A DNA stretch of 64,000 nucleotides. It comes from Siphonodentalium dalli (taxonomy: Eukaryota > Mollusca > Scaphopoda > Gadilida > Siphonodentaliidae). The stretch lies in assembly GCA_032622095.1 (NCBI GenBank), contig CP136066.1, positions 171,192,664 through 171,256,663 of the forward strand, written 5' to 3'. Below the pieces are notes generated by a model. The model did not search any database. It was not told the DNA's origin and saw only the letters and a list, made by a program, of their open reading frames with translations. Made by a program: the position numbers and the translations under genes. Positions 43,468 through 58,768 of the stretch are shown in pieces; within the stretch, counting starts at the first letter, position 1; each line of letters begins with the position of its first letter.

Positions 43468-46400
43468 TAAAGCGATAGCCCGCTTTTTCGCGGAATAATT
43501 GTAACTCCCTACATTTCTTCAGAATTGCCCATCAATGGAAAAAATGTGTTCAAAAACAATATCACTTCTGTGGTTCTTTATTTATCACACACAATTTAAC
43601 CCCACCCCCTTTAACAAATTATTCATCAAAAAAGCACAATTTTCCACCACCAGTCATGTGCAGGCCCCATTTTCACTCAGTTTTAGGGGTCTGTTATTGC
43701 AAACTTGGATCAGCTATGGAAGACTGTTCAATATTCTTTCCATGAGAGAACTTCTGGTGATGTGAGGTCATTGAGTCCAGATCTGATCAGCTGAGCATCA
43801 AGCGCATGACTTTATCAGCACATTGAAGAATAAAATATGACATTTTCAGGTCTGCAAGGGTGATCCAAGATAACTGGATGTGGGTGTATATTGAATTAGT
43901 TGAATAAAGATATGCTCTCTTTGAATTGCTGAAGCATTTTCTTAAATGTGTCCAAGTTTTAGTGCTATTAACCTTCAAATGACCATACCCACCAGTGGAA
44001 ATTACTCACTTTTATGATATATATCTGTATATCACTGGCTATAAAATCCAAAATACTTGTCAAATTAGGTTCTTATAACAATTGATATATGTGTCGTTGA
44101 CATGCCCATGTTATGGGTCATTTGCATTATCATGTGACTATTACCACCTTGAATTTTTTTGAAAATACCTTGAAAAGTTGTCATTTTTTATGAAAAATCT
44201 TACTATTTTTTTGGCTGATGTAAGTGAAAGAAGGCATCAGCAGCAAGAATAGCCACATCAAGCATGAGATATTCATTGGACTGAAAGACCAGGCTCTGTA
44301 AAATGCATTAAAATGCTTTAAAGTGACTCCCAGGAATCAAAAATGATAAAAAGCTATTTTTTGCCTTTAAAGCGATAGCCCGCTTTTTCGCGGAATAATT
44401 GTAACTCCCTACATTTCTTCAGAATTGCCCATCAATGGAAAAAATGTGTTCAAAAACAATATCACTTCTGTGGTTCTTTATTTATCACACACAATTTAAC
44501 CCCACCCCCTTTAACAAATTATTCATCAAAAAAGCACAATTTTCCACCACCAGTCATGTGCAGGCCCCATTTTCACTCAGTTTTAGGGGTCTGTTATTGC
44601 AAACTTGGATCAGCTATGGAAGACTGTTCAATATTCTTTCCATGAGAGAACTTCTGGTGATGTGAGGTCATTGAGTCCAGATCTGATCAGCTGAGCATCA
44701 AGCGCATGACTTTATCAGCACATTGAAGAATAAAATATGACATTTTCAGGTCTGCAAGGGTGATCCAAGATAACTGGATGTGGGTGTATATTGAATTAGT
44801 TGAATAAAGATATGCTCTCTTTGAATTGCTGAAGCATTTTCTTAAATGTGTCCAAGTTTTAGTGCTATTAACCTTCAAATGACCATACCCACCAGTGGAA
44901 ATTACTCACTTTTATGATATATATCTGTATATCACTGGCTATAAAATCCAAAATACTTGTCAAATTAGGTTCTTATAACAATTGATATATGTGTCGTTGA
45001 CATGCCCATGTTATGGGTCATTTGCATTATCATGTGACTATTACCACCTTGAATTTTTTTGAAAATACCTTGAAAAGTTGTCATTTTTTATGAAAAATCT
45101 TACTATTTTTTTGGCTGATGTAAGTGAAAGAAGGCATCAGCAGCAAGAATAGCCACATCAAGCATGAGATATTCATTGGACTGAAAGACCAGGCTCTGTA
45201 AAATGCATTAAAATGCTTTAAAGTGACTCCCAGGAATCAAAAATGATAAAAAGCTATTTTTTGCCTTTAAAGCGATAGCCCGCTTTTTCGCGGAATAATT
45301 GTAACTCCCTACATTTCTTCAGAATTGCCCATCAATGGAAAAAATGTGTTCAAAAACAATATCACTTCTGTGGTTCTTTATTTATCACACACAATTTAAC
45401 CCCACCCCCTTTAACAAATTATTCATCAAAAAAGCACAATTTTCCACCACCAGTCATGTTCAGGCCCCATTTTCACTCAGTTTTAGGGGTCTGGTATTGC
45501 AAACTTGGATCAGCTATGGAAGACTGTTCAATATTCTTTCCATGAGAGAACTTCTGGTGATGTGAGGTCATTGAGTCCAGATCTGATCAGCTGAGCATCA
45601 AGCGCATGACTTTATCAGCACATTGAAGAATAAAATATGACATTTTCAGGTCTGCAAGGGTGATCCAAGATAACTGGATGTGGGTGTATATTGAATTAGT
45701 TGAATAAAGATATGCTCTCTTTGAATTGCTGAAGCATTTTCTTAAATGTGTCCAAGTTTTAGTGCTATTAACCTTCAAATGACCATACCCACCAGTGGAA
45801 ATTACACACTTTTATGATATATATCTGTATATCACTGGCTATAAAATCCAAAATACTTGTCAAATTAGGTTCTTATAACAATTGATATATGTGTCGTTGA
45901 CATGCCCATGTTATGGGTCATTTGCATTATCATGTGACTATTACCACCTTGAATTTTTTTGAAAATACCTTGAAAAGTTGTCATTTTTTATGAAAAATCT
46001 TACTATTTTTTTGGCTGATGTAAGTGAAAGAAGGCATCAGCAGCAAGAATAGCCACATCAAGCATGAGATATTCATTGGACTGAAAGACCAGGCTCTGTA
46101 AAATGCATTAAAATGCTTTAAAGTGACTCCCAGGAATCAAAAATGATAAAAATCTATTTTTTGCCTTTAAAGCGATAGCCCGCTTTTTCGCGGAATAATT
46201 GTAACTCCCTACATTTCTTCAGAATTGCCCATCAATGGAAAAAATGTGTTCAAAAACAATATCACTTCTGTGGTTCTTTATTTATCACACACAATTTAAC
46301 CCCACCCCCTTTATCAAATTATTCATCAAAAAAGCACAATTTTCCACCACCAGTCATGTTCAGGCCCCATTTTCACTCAGTTTTAGGGGTCTGGTATTGC

Positions 46401-47069
46401 AAACTTGGATCAGCTATGGAAGACTGTTCAATATTCTTTCCATGAGAGAACTTCTGGTGATGTGAGGTCATTGAGTCCAGATCTGATCAGCTGAGCATCA
46501 AGCGCATGACTTTATCAGCACATTGAAGAATAAAATATGACATTTTCAGGTCTGCAAGGGTGATCCAAGATAACTGGATGTGGGTGTATATTGAATTAGT
46601 TGAATAAAGATATGCTCTCTTTGAATTGCTGAAGCATTTTCTTAAATGTGTCCAAGTTTTAGTGCTATTAACCTTCAAATGACCATACCCACCAGTGGAA
46701 ATTACACACTTTTATGATATATATCTGTATATCACTGGCTATAAAATCCAAAATACTTGTCAAATTAGGTTCTTATAACAATTGATATATGTGTCGTTGA
46801 CATGCCCATGTTATGGGTCATTTGCATTATCATGTGACTATTACCACCTTGAATTTTTTTGAAAATACCTTGAAAAGTTGTCATTTTTTATGAAAAATCT
46901 TACTATTTTTTTGGCTGATGTAAGTGAAAGAAGGCATCAGCAGCAAGAATAGCCACATCAAGCATGAGATATTCATTGGACTGAAAGACCAGGCTCTGTA
47001 AAATGCATTAAAATGCTTTAAAGTGACTCCCAGGAATCAAAAATGATAAAAAGCTATTTTTTGCCTTTA

Positions 47070-47520
47070 GGTTACACTGGTGTAAATGTTTTCCATAGGC
47101 CTCAGTGCTAACGTTTTAGCGTATAGTGTTGGCAATATAAATGTTGGGTCCAAAATTTTCTTTAAATCTGAAAAATTTACATTTTGGGAAACTTTTTACA
47201 CAAAAAAATCATGTCTGTCTAGCAGGGAATTCGCCTTTAAATCTTATGTTTTCGTAACTAGTGTCAGAACCGCATAAAAAAATACAGTCATATTTTAGAC
47301 CACACCAAAAAATTCAAACTTCACTACAAAGGGTTAATTCCTGTGCCAATGGTTATTTTACCTATGGGAAATCATAGGGAAGAGGTGTGATGATTTTTTT
47401 CTGTGAAAAGCACACAAGGTTATTGACAAATCAGGGCCCAGTGTCTATTTTATTCTCTCCTATATATTCCTCCCGCATCCGCTAGATGTCACTCGGAACC
47501 TTATTTACACCAGTGTAACC
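47070..47520. mobile_element. MITE copy 10 in satellite unit 31
   Basis: Same element and site; first copy of the right-side class (GGTTATTGACAAAT). Confidence 0.85.
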
Positions 47521-49322
47521 TAAAGCGATAGCCCGCTTTTTCGCGGAATAATTGTAACTCCCTACATTTCTTCAGAATTGCCCATCAATGGAAAAAATGT
47601 GTTCAAAAACAATATCACTTCTGTGGTTCTTTATTTATCACACACAATTTAACCCCACCCCCTTTAACAAATTATTCATCAAAAAAGCACAATTTTCCAC
47701 CACCAGTCATGTTCAGGCCCCATTTTCACTCAGTTTTAGGGGTCTGGTATTGCAAACTTGGATCAGCTATGGAAGACTGTTCAATATTCTTTCCATGAGA
47801 GAACTTCTGGTGATGTGAGGTCATTGAGTCCAGATCTGATCAGCTGAGCATCAAGCGCATGACTTTATCAGCACATTGAAGAATAAAATATGACATTTTC
47901 AGGTCTGCAAGGGTGATCCAAGATAACTGGATGTGGGTGTATATTGAATTAGTTGAATAAAGATATGCTCTCTTTGAATTGCTGAAGCATTTTCTTAAAT
48001 GTGTCCAAGTTTTAGTGCTATTAATCTTCAAATGACCATACCCACCAGTGGAAATTACACACTTTTATGATATATATCTGTATATCACTGGCTATAAAAT
48101 CCAAAATACTTGTCAAATTAGGTTCTTATAACAATTGATATATGTGTCGTTGACATGCCCATGTTATGGGTCATTTGCATTATCATGTGACTATTACCAC
48201 CTTGAATTTTTTTGAAAATACCTTGAAAAGTTGTCATTTTTTATGAAAAATCTTACTATTTTTTTGGCTGATGTAAGTGAAAGAAGGCATCAGCAGCAAG
48301 AATAGCCACATCAAGCATGAGATATTCATTGGACTGAAAGACCAGGCTCTGTAAAATGCATTAAAATGCTTTAAAGTGACTCCCAGGAATCAAAAATGAT
48401 AAAAAGCTATTTTTTGCCTTTAAAGCGATAGCCCGCTTTTTCGCGGAATAATTGTAACTCCCTACATTTCTTCAGAATTGCCCATCAATGGAAAAAATGT
48501 GTTCAAAAACAATATCACTTCTGTGGTTCTTTATTTATCACACACAATTTAACCCCACCCCCTTTAACAAATTATTCATCAAAAAAGCACAATTTTCCAC
48601 CACCAGTCATGTTCAGGCCCCATTTTCACTCAGTTTTAGGGGTCTGGTATTGCAAACTTGGATCAGCTATGGAAGACTGTTCAATATTCTTTCCATGAGA
48701 GAACTTCTGGTGATGTGAGGTCATTGAGTCCAGATCTGATCAGCTGAGCATCAAGCGCATGACTTTATCAGCACATTGAAGAATAAAATATGACATTTTC
48801 AGGTCTGCAAGGGTGATCCAAGATAACTGGATGTGGGTGTATATTGAATTAGTTGAATAAAGATATGCTCTCTTTGAATTGCTGAAGCATTTTCTTAAAT
48901 GTGTCCAAGTTTTAGTGCTATTAACCTTCAAATGACCATACCCACCAGTGGAAATTACACACTTTTATGATATATATCTGTATATCACTGGCTATAAAAT
49001 CCAAAATACTTGTCAAATTAGGTTCTTATAACAATTGATATATGTGTCGTTGACATGCCCATGTTATGGGTCATTTGCATTATCATGTGACTATTACCAC
49101 CTTGAATTTTTTTGAAAATACCTTGAAAAGTTGTCATTTTTTATGAAAAATCTTACTATTTTTTTGGCTGATGTAAGTGAAAGAAGGCATCAGCAGCAAG
49201 AATAGCCACATCAAGCATGAGATATTCATTGGACTGAAAGACCAGGCTCTGTAAAATGCATTAAAATGCTTTAAAGTGACTCCCAGGAATCAAAAATGAT
49301 AAAAAGCTATTTTTTGCCTTTA

Positions 49323-49773
49323 GGTTACACTGGTGTAAATGTTTTCCATAGGCCTCAGTGCTAACGTTTTAGCGTATAGTGTTGGCAATATAAATGTTGG
49401 GTCCAAAATTTTCTTTAAATCTGAAAAATTTACATTTTGGGAAACTTTTTACACAAAAAAATCATGTCTGTCTAGCAGGGAATTCGCCTTTAAATCTTAT
49501 GTTTTCGTAACTAGTGTCAGAACCGCATAAAAAAATACAGTCATAGTTTAGACCACACCAAAAAATTCAAACTTCACTACAAAGGGTTAATTCCTGTGCC
49601 AATGGTTATTTTACCTATGGGAAATCATAGGGAAGAGGTGTGATGATTTTTTTCTGTGAAAAGCACACAAGGTTATTGACAAATCAGGGCCCAGTGTCTA
49701 TTTTATTCTCTCCTATATATTCCTCCCGCATCCGCTAGATGTCACTCGGAACCTTATTTACACCAGTGTAACC
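49323..49773. mobile_element. MITE copy 11 in satellite unit 33
   Basis: Same element and site; right-side class; private CATAGTTTAG where the others read CATATTTTAG. Confidence 0.85.
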
Positions 49774-52700
49774 TAAAGCGATAGCCCGCTTTTTCGCGGA
49801 ATAATTGTAACTCCCTACATTTCTTCAGAATTGCCCATCAATGGAAAAAATGTGTTCAAAAACAATATCACTTCTGTGGTTCTTTATTTATCACACACAA
49901 TTTAACCCCACCCCCTTTAACAAATTATTCATCAAAAAAGCACAATTTTCCACCACCAGTCATGTTCAGGCCCCATTTTCACTCAGTTTTAGGGGTCTGG
50001 TATTGCAAACTTGGATCAGCTATGGAAGACTGTTCAATATTCTTTCCATGAGAGAACTTCTGGTGATGTGAGGTCATTGAGTCCAGATCTGATCAGCTGA
50101 GCATCAAGCGCATGACTTTATCAGCACATTGAAGAATAAAATATGACATTTTCAGGTCTGCAAGGGTGATCCAAGATAACTGGATGTGGGTGTATATTGA
50201 ATTAGTTGAATAAAGATATGCTCTCTTTGAATTGCTGAAGCATTTTCTTAAATGTGTCCAAGTTTTAGTGCTATTAACCTTCAAATGACCATACCCACCA
50301 GTGGAAATTACACACTTTTATGATATATATCTGTATATCACTGGCTATAAAATCCAAAATACTTGTCAAATTAGGTTCTTATAACAATTGATATATGTGT
50401 CGTTGACATGCCCATGTTATGGGTCATTTGCATTATCATGTGACTATTACCACCTTGAATTTTTTTGAAAATACCTTGAAAAGTTGTCATTTTTTATGAA
50501 AAATCTTACTATTTTTTTGGCTGATGTAAGTGAAAGAAGGCATAAGCAGCAAGAATAGCCACATCAAGCATGAGATATTCATTGGACTGAAAGACCAGGC
50601 TCTGTAAAATGCATTAAAATGCTTTAAAGTGACTCCCAGGAATCAAAAATGATAAAAAGCTATTTTTTGCCTTTAAAGCGATAGCCCGCTTTTTCGCGGA
50701 ATAATTGTAACTCCCTACATTTCTTCAGAATTGCCCATCAATGGAAAAAATGTGTTCAAAAACAATATCACTTCTGTGGTTCTTTATTTATCACACACAA
50801 TTTAACCCCACCCCCTTTAACAAATTATTCATCAAAAAAGCACAATTTTCCACAACCAGTCATGTTCAGGCCCCATTTTCACTCAGTTTTAGGGGTCTGG
50901 TATTGCAAACTTGGATCAGCTATGGAAGACTGTTCAATATTCTTTCCATGAGAGAACTTCTGGTGATGTGAGGTCATTGAGTCCAGATCTGATCAGCTGA
51001 GCATCAAGCGCATGACTTTATCAGCACATTGAAGAATAAAATATGACATTTTCAGGTCTGCAAGGGTGATCCAAGATAACTGGATGTGGGTGTATATTGA
51101 ATTAGTTGAATAAAGATATGCTCTCTTTGAATTGCTGAAGCATTTTCTTAAATGTGTCCAAGTTTTAGTGCTATTAACCTTCAAATGACCATACCCACCA
51201 GTGGAAATTACACACTTTTATGATATATATCTGTATATCACTGGCTATAAAATCCAAAATACTTGTCAAATTAGGTTCTTATAACAATTGATATATGTGT
51301 CGTTGACATGCCCATGTTATGGGTCATTTGCATTATCATGTGACTATTACCACCTTGAATTTTTTTGAAAATACCTTGAAAAGTTGTCATTTTTTATGAA
51401 AAATCTTACTATTTTTTTGGCTGATGTAAGTGAAAGAAGGCATCAGCAGCAAGAATAGCCACATCAAGCATGAGATATTCATTGGACTGAAAGACCAGGC
51501 TCTGTAAAATGCATTAAAATGCTTTAAAGTGACTCCCAGGAATCAAAAATGATAAAAAGCTATTTTTTGCCTTTAAAGCGATAGCCCGCTTTTTCGCGGA
51601 ATAATTGTAACTCCCTACATTTCTTCAGAATTGCCCATCAATGGAAAAAATGTGTTCAAAAACAATATCACTTCTGTGGTTCTTTATTTATCACACACAA
51701 TTTAACCCCACCCCCTTTAACAAATTATTCATCAAAAAAGCACAATTTTCCACCACCAGTCATGTTCAGGCCCCATTTTCACTCAGTTTTAGGGGTCTGG
51801 TATTGCAAACTTGGATCAGCTATGGAAGACTGTTCAATATTCTTTCCATGAGAGAACTTCTGGTGATGTGAGGTCATTGAGTCCAGATCTGATCAGCTGA
51901 GCATCAAGCGCATGACTTTATCAGCACATTGAAGAATAAAATATGACATTTTCAGGTCTGCAAGGGTGATCCAAGATAACTGGATGTGGGTGTATATTGA
52001 ATTAGTTGAATAAAGATATGCTCTCTTTGAATTGCTGAAGCATTTTCTTAAATGTGTCCAAGTTTTAGTGCTATTAACCTTCAAATGACCATACCCACCA
52101 GTGGAAATTACACACTTTTATGATATATATCTGTATATCACTGGCTATAAAATCCAAAATACTTGTCAAATTAGGTTCTTATAACAATTGATATATGTGT
52201 CGTTGACATGCCCATGTTATGGGTCATTTGCATTATCATGTGACTATTACCACCTTGAATTTTTTTGAAAATACCTTGAAAAGTTGTCATTTTTTATGAA
52301 AAATCTTACTATTTTTTTGGCTGATGTAAGTGAAAGAAGGCATCAGCAGCAAGAATAGCCACATCAAGCATGAGATATTCATTGGACTGAAAGACCAGGC
52401 TCTGTAAAATGCATTAAAATGCTTTAAAGTGACTCCCAGGAATCAAAAATGATAAAAAGCTATTTTTTGCCTTTAAAGCGATAGCCCGCTTTTTCGCGGA
52501 ATAATTGTAACTCCCTACATTTCTTCAGAATTGCCCATCAATGGAAAAAATGTGTTCAAAAACAATATCACTTCTGTGGTTCTTTATTTATCACACACAA
52601 TTTAACCCCACCCCCTTTAACAAATTATTCATCAAAAAAGCACAATTTTCCACCACCAGTCATGTTCAGGCCCCATTTTCACTCAGTTTTAGGGGTCTGG

Positions 52701-54264
52701 TATTGCAAACTTGGATCAGCTATGGAAGACTGTTCAATATTCTTTCCATGAGAGAACTTCTGGTGATGTGAGGTCATTGAGTCCAGATCTGATCAGCTGA
52801 GCATCAAGCGCATGACTTTATCAGCACATTGAAGAATAAAATATGACATTTTCAGGTCTGCAAGGGTGATCCAAGATAACTGGATGTGGGTGTATATTGA
52901 ATTAGTTGAATAAAGATATGCTCTCTTTGAATTGCTGAAGCATTTTCTTAAATGTGTCCAAGTTTTAGTGCTATTAACCTTCAAATGACCATACCCACCA
53001 GTGGAAATTACACACTTTTATGATATATATCTGTATATCACTGGCTATAAAATCCAAAATACTTGTCAAATTAGGTTCTTATAACAATTGATATATGTGT
53101 CGTTGACATGCCCATGTTATGGGTCATTTGCATTATCATGTGACTATTACCACCTTGAATTTTTTTGAAAAGTTGTCATTTTTTATGAAAAATCTTACTA
53201 TTTTTTTGGCTGATGTAAGTGAAAGAAGGCATCAGCAGCAAGAATAGCCACATCAAGCATGAGATATTCATTGGACTGAAAGACCAGGCTCTGTAAAATG
53301 CATTAAAATGCTTTAAAGTGACTCCCAGGAATCAAAAATGATAAAAAGCTATTTTTTGCCTTTAAAGCGATAGCCCGCTTTTTCGCGGAATAATTGTAAC
53401 TCCCTACATTTCTTCAGAATTGCCCATCAATGGAAAAAATGTGTTCAAAAACAATATCACTTCTGTGGTTCTTTATTTATCACACACAATTTAACCCCAC
53501 CCCCTTTAACAAATTATTCATCAAAAAAGCACAATTTTCCACCACCAGTCATGTTCAGGCCCCATTTTCACTCAGTTTTAGGGGTCTGGTATTGCAAACT
53601 TGGATCAGCTATGGAAGACTGTTCAATATTCTTTCCATGAGAGAACTTCTGGTGATGTGAGGTCATTGAGTCCAGATCTGATCAGCTGAGCATCAAGCGC
53701 ATGACTTTATCAGCACATTGAAGAATAAAATATGACATTTTCAGGTCTGCAAGGGTGATCCAAGATAACTGGATGTGGGTGTATATTGAATTAGTTGAAT
53801 AAAGATATGCTCTCTTTGAATTGCTGAAGCATTTTCTTAAATGTGTCCAAGTTTTAGTGCTATTAACCTTCAAATGACCATACCCACCAGTGGAAATTAC
53901 ACACTTTTATGATATATATCTGTATATCACTGGCTATAAAATCCAAAATACTTGTCAAATTAGGTTCTTATAACAATTGATATATGTGTCGTTGACATGC
54001 CCATGTTATGGGTCATTTGCATTATCATGTGACTATTACCACCTTGAATTTTTTTGAAAATACCTTGAAAAGTTGTCATTTTTTATGAAAAATCTTACAA
54101 TTTTTTTGGCTGATGTAAGTGAAAGAAGGCATCAGCAGCAAGAATAGCCACATCAAGCATGAGATATTCATTGGACTGAAAGACCAGGCTCTGTAAAATG
54201 CATTAAAATGCTTTAAAGTGACTCCCAGGAATCAAAAATGATAAAAAGCTATTTTTTGCCTTTA

Positions 54265-54715
54265 GGTTACACTGGTGTAAATGTTTTCCATAGGCCTCAG
54301 TGCTAACGTTTTAGCGTATAGTGTTGGCAATATAAATGTTGGGTCCAAAATTTTCTTTAAATCTGAAAAATTTACATTTTGGGAAACTTTTTACACAAAA
54401 AAATCATGTCTGTCTAGCAGGGAATTCGCCTTTAAATCTTATGTTTTCGTAACTAGTGTCAGAACCGCATAAAAAAATACAGTCATATTTTAGACCACAC
54501 CAAAAAATTCAAACTTCACTACAAAGGGTTAATTCCTGTGCCAATGGTTATTTTACCTATGGGAAATCATAGGGAAGAGGTGTGATGATTTTTTTCTGTG
54601 AAAAGCACACAAGGTTATTGACAAATCAGGGCCCAGTGTCTATTTTATTCTCTCCTATATATTCCTCCCGCATCCGCTAGATGTCACTCGGAACCTTATT
54701 TACACCAGTGTAACC
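54265..54715. mobile_element. MITE copy 12 in satellite unit 38
   Basis: Same element and site; right-side class. The unit sequence just after it has GCGAAAGCCC instead of GCGATAGCCC. Confidence 0.85.
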
Positions 54716-57700
54716 TAAAGCGAAAGCCCGCTTTTTCGCGGAATAATTGTAACTCCCTACATTTCTTCAGAATTGCCCATCAATGGAAAAAATGTGTTCA
54801 AAAACAATATCACTTCTGTGGTTCTTTATTTATCACACACAATTTAACCCCACCCCCTTTAACAAATTATTCATCAAAAAAGCACAATTTTCCACCACCA
54901 GTCATGTTCAGGCCCCATTTTCACTCAGTTTTAGGGGTCTGGTATTGCAAACTTGGATCAGCTATGGAAGACTGTTCAATATTCTTTCCATGAGAGAACT
55001 TCTGGTGATGTGAGGTCATTGAGTCCAGATCTGATCAGCTGAGCATCAAGCGCATGACTTTATCAGCACATTGAAGAATAAAATATGACATTTTCAGGTC
55101 TGCAAGGGTGATCCAAGATAACTGGATGTGGGTGTATATTGAATTAGTTGAATAAAGATATGCTCTCTTTGAATTGCTGAAGCATTTTCTTAAATGTGTC
55201 CAAGTTTTAGTGCTATTAACCTTCAAATGACCATACCCACCAGTGGAAATTACACACTTTTATGATATATATCTGTATATCACTGGCTATAAAATCCAAA
55301 ATACTTGTCAAATTAGGTTCTTATAACAATTGATATATGTGTCGTTGACATGCCCATGTTATGGGTCATTTGCATTATCATGTGACTATTACCACCTTGA
55401 ATTTTTTTGAAAATACCTTGAAAAGTTGTCATTTTTTATGAAAAATCTTACTATTTTTTTGGCTGATGTAAGTGAAAGAAGGCATAAGCAGCAAGAATAG
55501 CCACATCAAGCATGAGATATTCATTGGACTGAAAGACCAGGCTCTGTAAAATGCATTAAAATGCTTTAAAGTGACTCCCAGGAATCAAAAATGATAAAAA
55601 GCTATTTTTTGCCTTTAAAGCGATAGCCCGCTTTTTCGCGGAATAATTGTAACTCCCTACATTTCTTCAGAATTGCCCATCAATGGAAAAAATGTGTTCA
55701 AAAACAATATCACTTCTGTGGTTCTTTATTTATCACACACAATTTAACCCCACCCCCTTTAACAAATTATTCATCAAAAAAGCACAATTTTCCACCACCA
55801 GTCATGTTCAGGCCCCATTTTCACTCAGTTTTAGGGGTCTGGTATTGCAAACTTGGATCAGCTATGGAAGACTGTTCAATATTCTTTCCATGAGAGAACT
55901 TCTGGTGATGTGAGGTCATTGAGTCCAGATCTGATCAGCTGAGCATCAAGCGCATGACTTTATCAGCACATTGAAGAATAAAATATGACATTTTCAGGTC
56001 TGCAAGGGTGATCCAAGATAACTGGATGTGGGTGTATATTGAATTAGTTGAATAAAGATATGCTCTCTTTGAATTGCTGAAGCATTTTCTTAAATGTGTC
56101 CAAGTTTTAGTGCTATTAACCTTCAAATGACCATACCCACCAGTGGAAATTACACACTTTTATGATATATATCTGTATATCACTGGCTATAAAATCCAAA
56201 ATACTTGTCAAATTAGGTTCTTATAACAATTGATATATGTGTCGTTGACATGCCCATGTTATGGGTCATTTGCATTATCATGTGACTATTACCACCTTGA
56301 ATTTTTTTGAAAATACCTTGAAAAGTTGTCATTTTTTATGAAAAATCTTACTATTTTTTTGGCTGATGTAAGTGAAAGAAGGCATCAGCAGCAAGAATAG
56401 CCACATCAAGCATGAGATATTCATTGGACTGAAAGACCAGGCTCTGTAAAATGCATTAAAATGCTTTAAAGTGACTCCCAGGAATCAAAAATGATAAAAA
56501 GCTATTTTTTGCCTTTAAAGCGATAGCCCGCTTTTTCGCGGAATAATTGTAACTCCCTACATTTCTTCAGAATTGCCCATCAATGGAAAAAATGTGTTCA
56601 AAAACAATATCACTTCTGTGGTTCTTTATTTATCACACACAATTTAACCCCACCCCCTTTAACAAATTATTCATCAAAAAAGCACAATTTTCCACCACCA
56701 GTCATGTTCAGGCCCCATTTTCACTCAGTTTTAGGGGTCTGGTATTGCAAACTTGGATCAGCTATGGAAGACTGTTCAATATTCTTTCCATGAGAGAACT
56801 TCTGGTGATGTGAGGTCATTGAGTCCAGATCTGATCAGCTGAGCATCAAGCGCATGACTTTATCAGCACATTGAAGAATAAAATATGACATTTTCAGGTC
56901 TGCAAGGGTGATCCAAGATAACTGGATGTGGGTGTATATTGAATTAGTTGAATAAAGATATGCTCTCTTTGAATTGCTGAAGCATTTTCTTAAATGTGTC
57001 CAAGTTTTAGTGCTATTAACCTTCAAATGACCATACCCACCAGTGGAAATTACACACTTTTATGATATATATCTGTATATCACTGGCTATAAAATCCAAA
57101 ATACTTGTCAAATTAGGTTCTTATAACAATTGATATATGTGTCGTTGACATGCCCATGTTATGGGTCATTTGCATTATCATGTGACTATTACCACCTTGA
57201 ATTTTTTTGAAAATACCTTGAAAAGTTGTCATTTTTTATGAAAAATCTTACTATTTTTTTGGCTGATGTAAGTGAAAGAAGGCATCAGCAGCAAGAATAG
57301 CCACATCAAGCATGAGATATTCATTGGACTGAAAGACCAGGCTCTGTAAAATGCATTAAAATGCTTTAAAGTGACTCCCAGGAATCAAAAATGATAAAAA
57401 GCTATTTTTTGCCTTTAAAGCGATAGCCCGCTTTTTCGCGGAATAATTGTAACTCCCTACATTTCTTCAGAATTGCCCATCAATGGAAAAAATGTGTTCA
57501 AAAACAATATCACTTCTGTGGTTCTTTATTTATCACACACAATTTAACCCCACCCCCTTTAACAAATTATTCATCAAAAAAGCACAATTTTCCACCACCA
57601 GTCATGTTCAGGCCCCATTTTCACTCAGTTTTAGGGGTCTGGTATTGCAAACTTGGATCAGCTATGGAAGACTGTTCAATATTCTTTCCATGAGAGAACT

Positions 57701-58317
57701 TCTGGTGATGTGAGGTCATTAAGTCCAGATCTGATCAGCTGAGCATCAAGCGCATGACTTTATCAGCACATTGAAGAATAAAATATGACATTTTCAGGTC
57801 TGCAAGGGTGATCCAAGATAACTGGATGTGGGTGTATATTGAATTAGTTGAATAAAGATATGCTCTCTTTGAATTGCTGAAGCATTTTCTTAAATGTGTC
57901 CAAGTTTTAGTGCTATTAACCTTCAAATGACCATACCCACCAGTGGAAATTACACACTTTTATGATATATATCTGTATATCACTGGCTATAAAATCCAAA
58001 ATACTTGTCAAATTAGGTTCTTATAACAATTGATATATGTGTCGTTGACATGCCCATGTTATGGGTCATTTGCATTATCATGTGACTATTACCACCTTGA
58101 ATTTTTTTGAAAATACCTTGAAAAGTTGTCATTTTTTATGAAAAATCTTACTATTTTTTTGGCTGATGTAAGTGAAAGAAGGCATCAGCAGCAAGAATAG
58201 CCACATCAAGCATGAGATATTCATTGGACTGAAAGACCAGGCTCTGTAAAATGCATTAAAATGCTTTAAAGTGACTCCCAGGAATCAAAAATGATAAAAA
58301 GCTATTTTTTGCCTTTA

Positions 58318-58768
58318 GGTTACACTGGTGTAAATGTTTTCCATAGGCCTCAGTGCTAACGTTTTAGCGTATAGTGTTGGCAATATAAATGTTGGGTCCA
58401 AAATTTTCTTTAAATCTGAAAAATTTACATTTTGGGAAACTTTTTACACAAAAAAATCATGTCTGTCTAGCAGGGAATTCGCCTTTAAATCTTATGTTTT
58501 CGTAACTAGTGTCAGAACCGCATAAAAAAATACAGTCATATTTTAGACCACACCAAAAAATTCAAACTTCACTACAAAGGGTTAATTCCTGTGCCAATGG
58601 TTATTTTACCTATGGGAAATCATAGGGAAGAGGTGTGATGATTTTTTTCTGTGAAAAGCACACAAGGTTATTGACAAATCAGGGCCCAGTGTCTATTTTA
58701 TTCTCTCCTATATATTCCTCCCGCATCCGCTAGATGTCACTCGGAACCTTATTTACACCAGTGTAACC
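58318..58768. mobile_element. MITE copy 13 in satellite unit 42
   Basis: Same element and site; right-side class. No MITE occurs in the five full units to its right (43-47). Confidence 0.85.
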
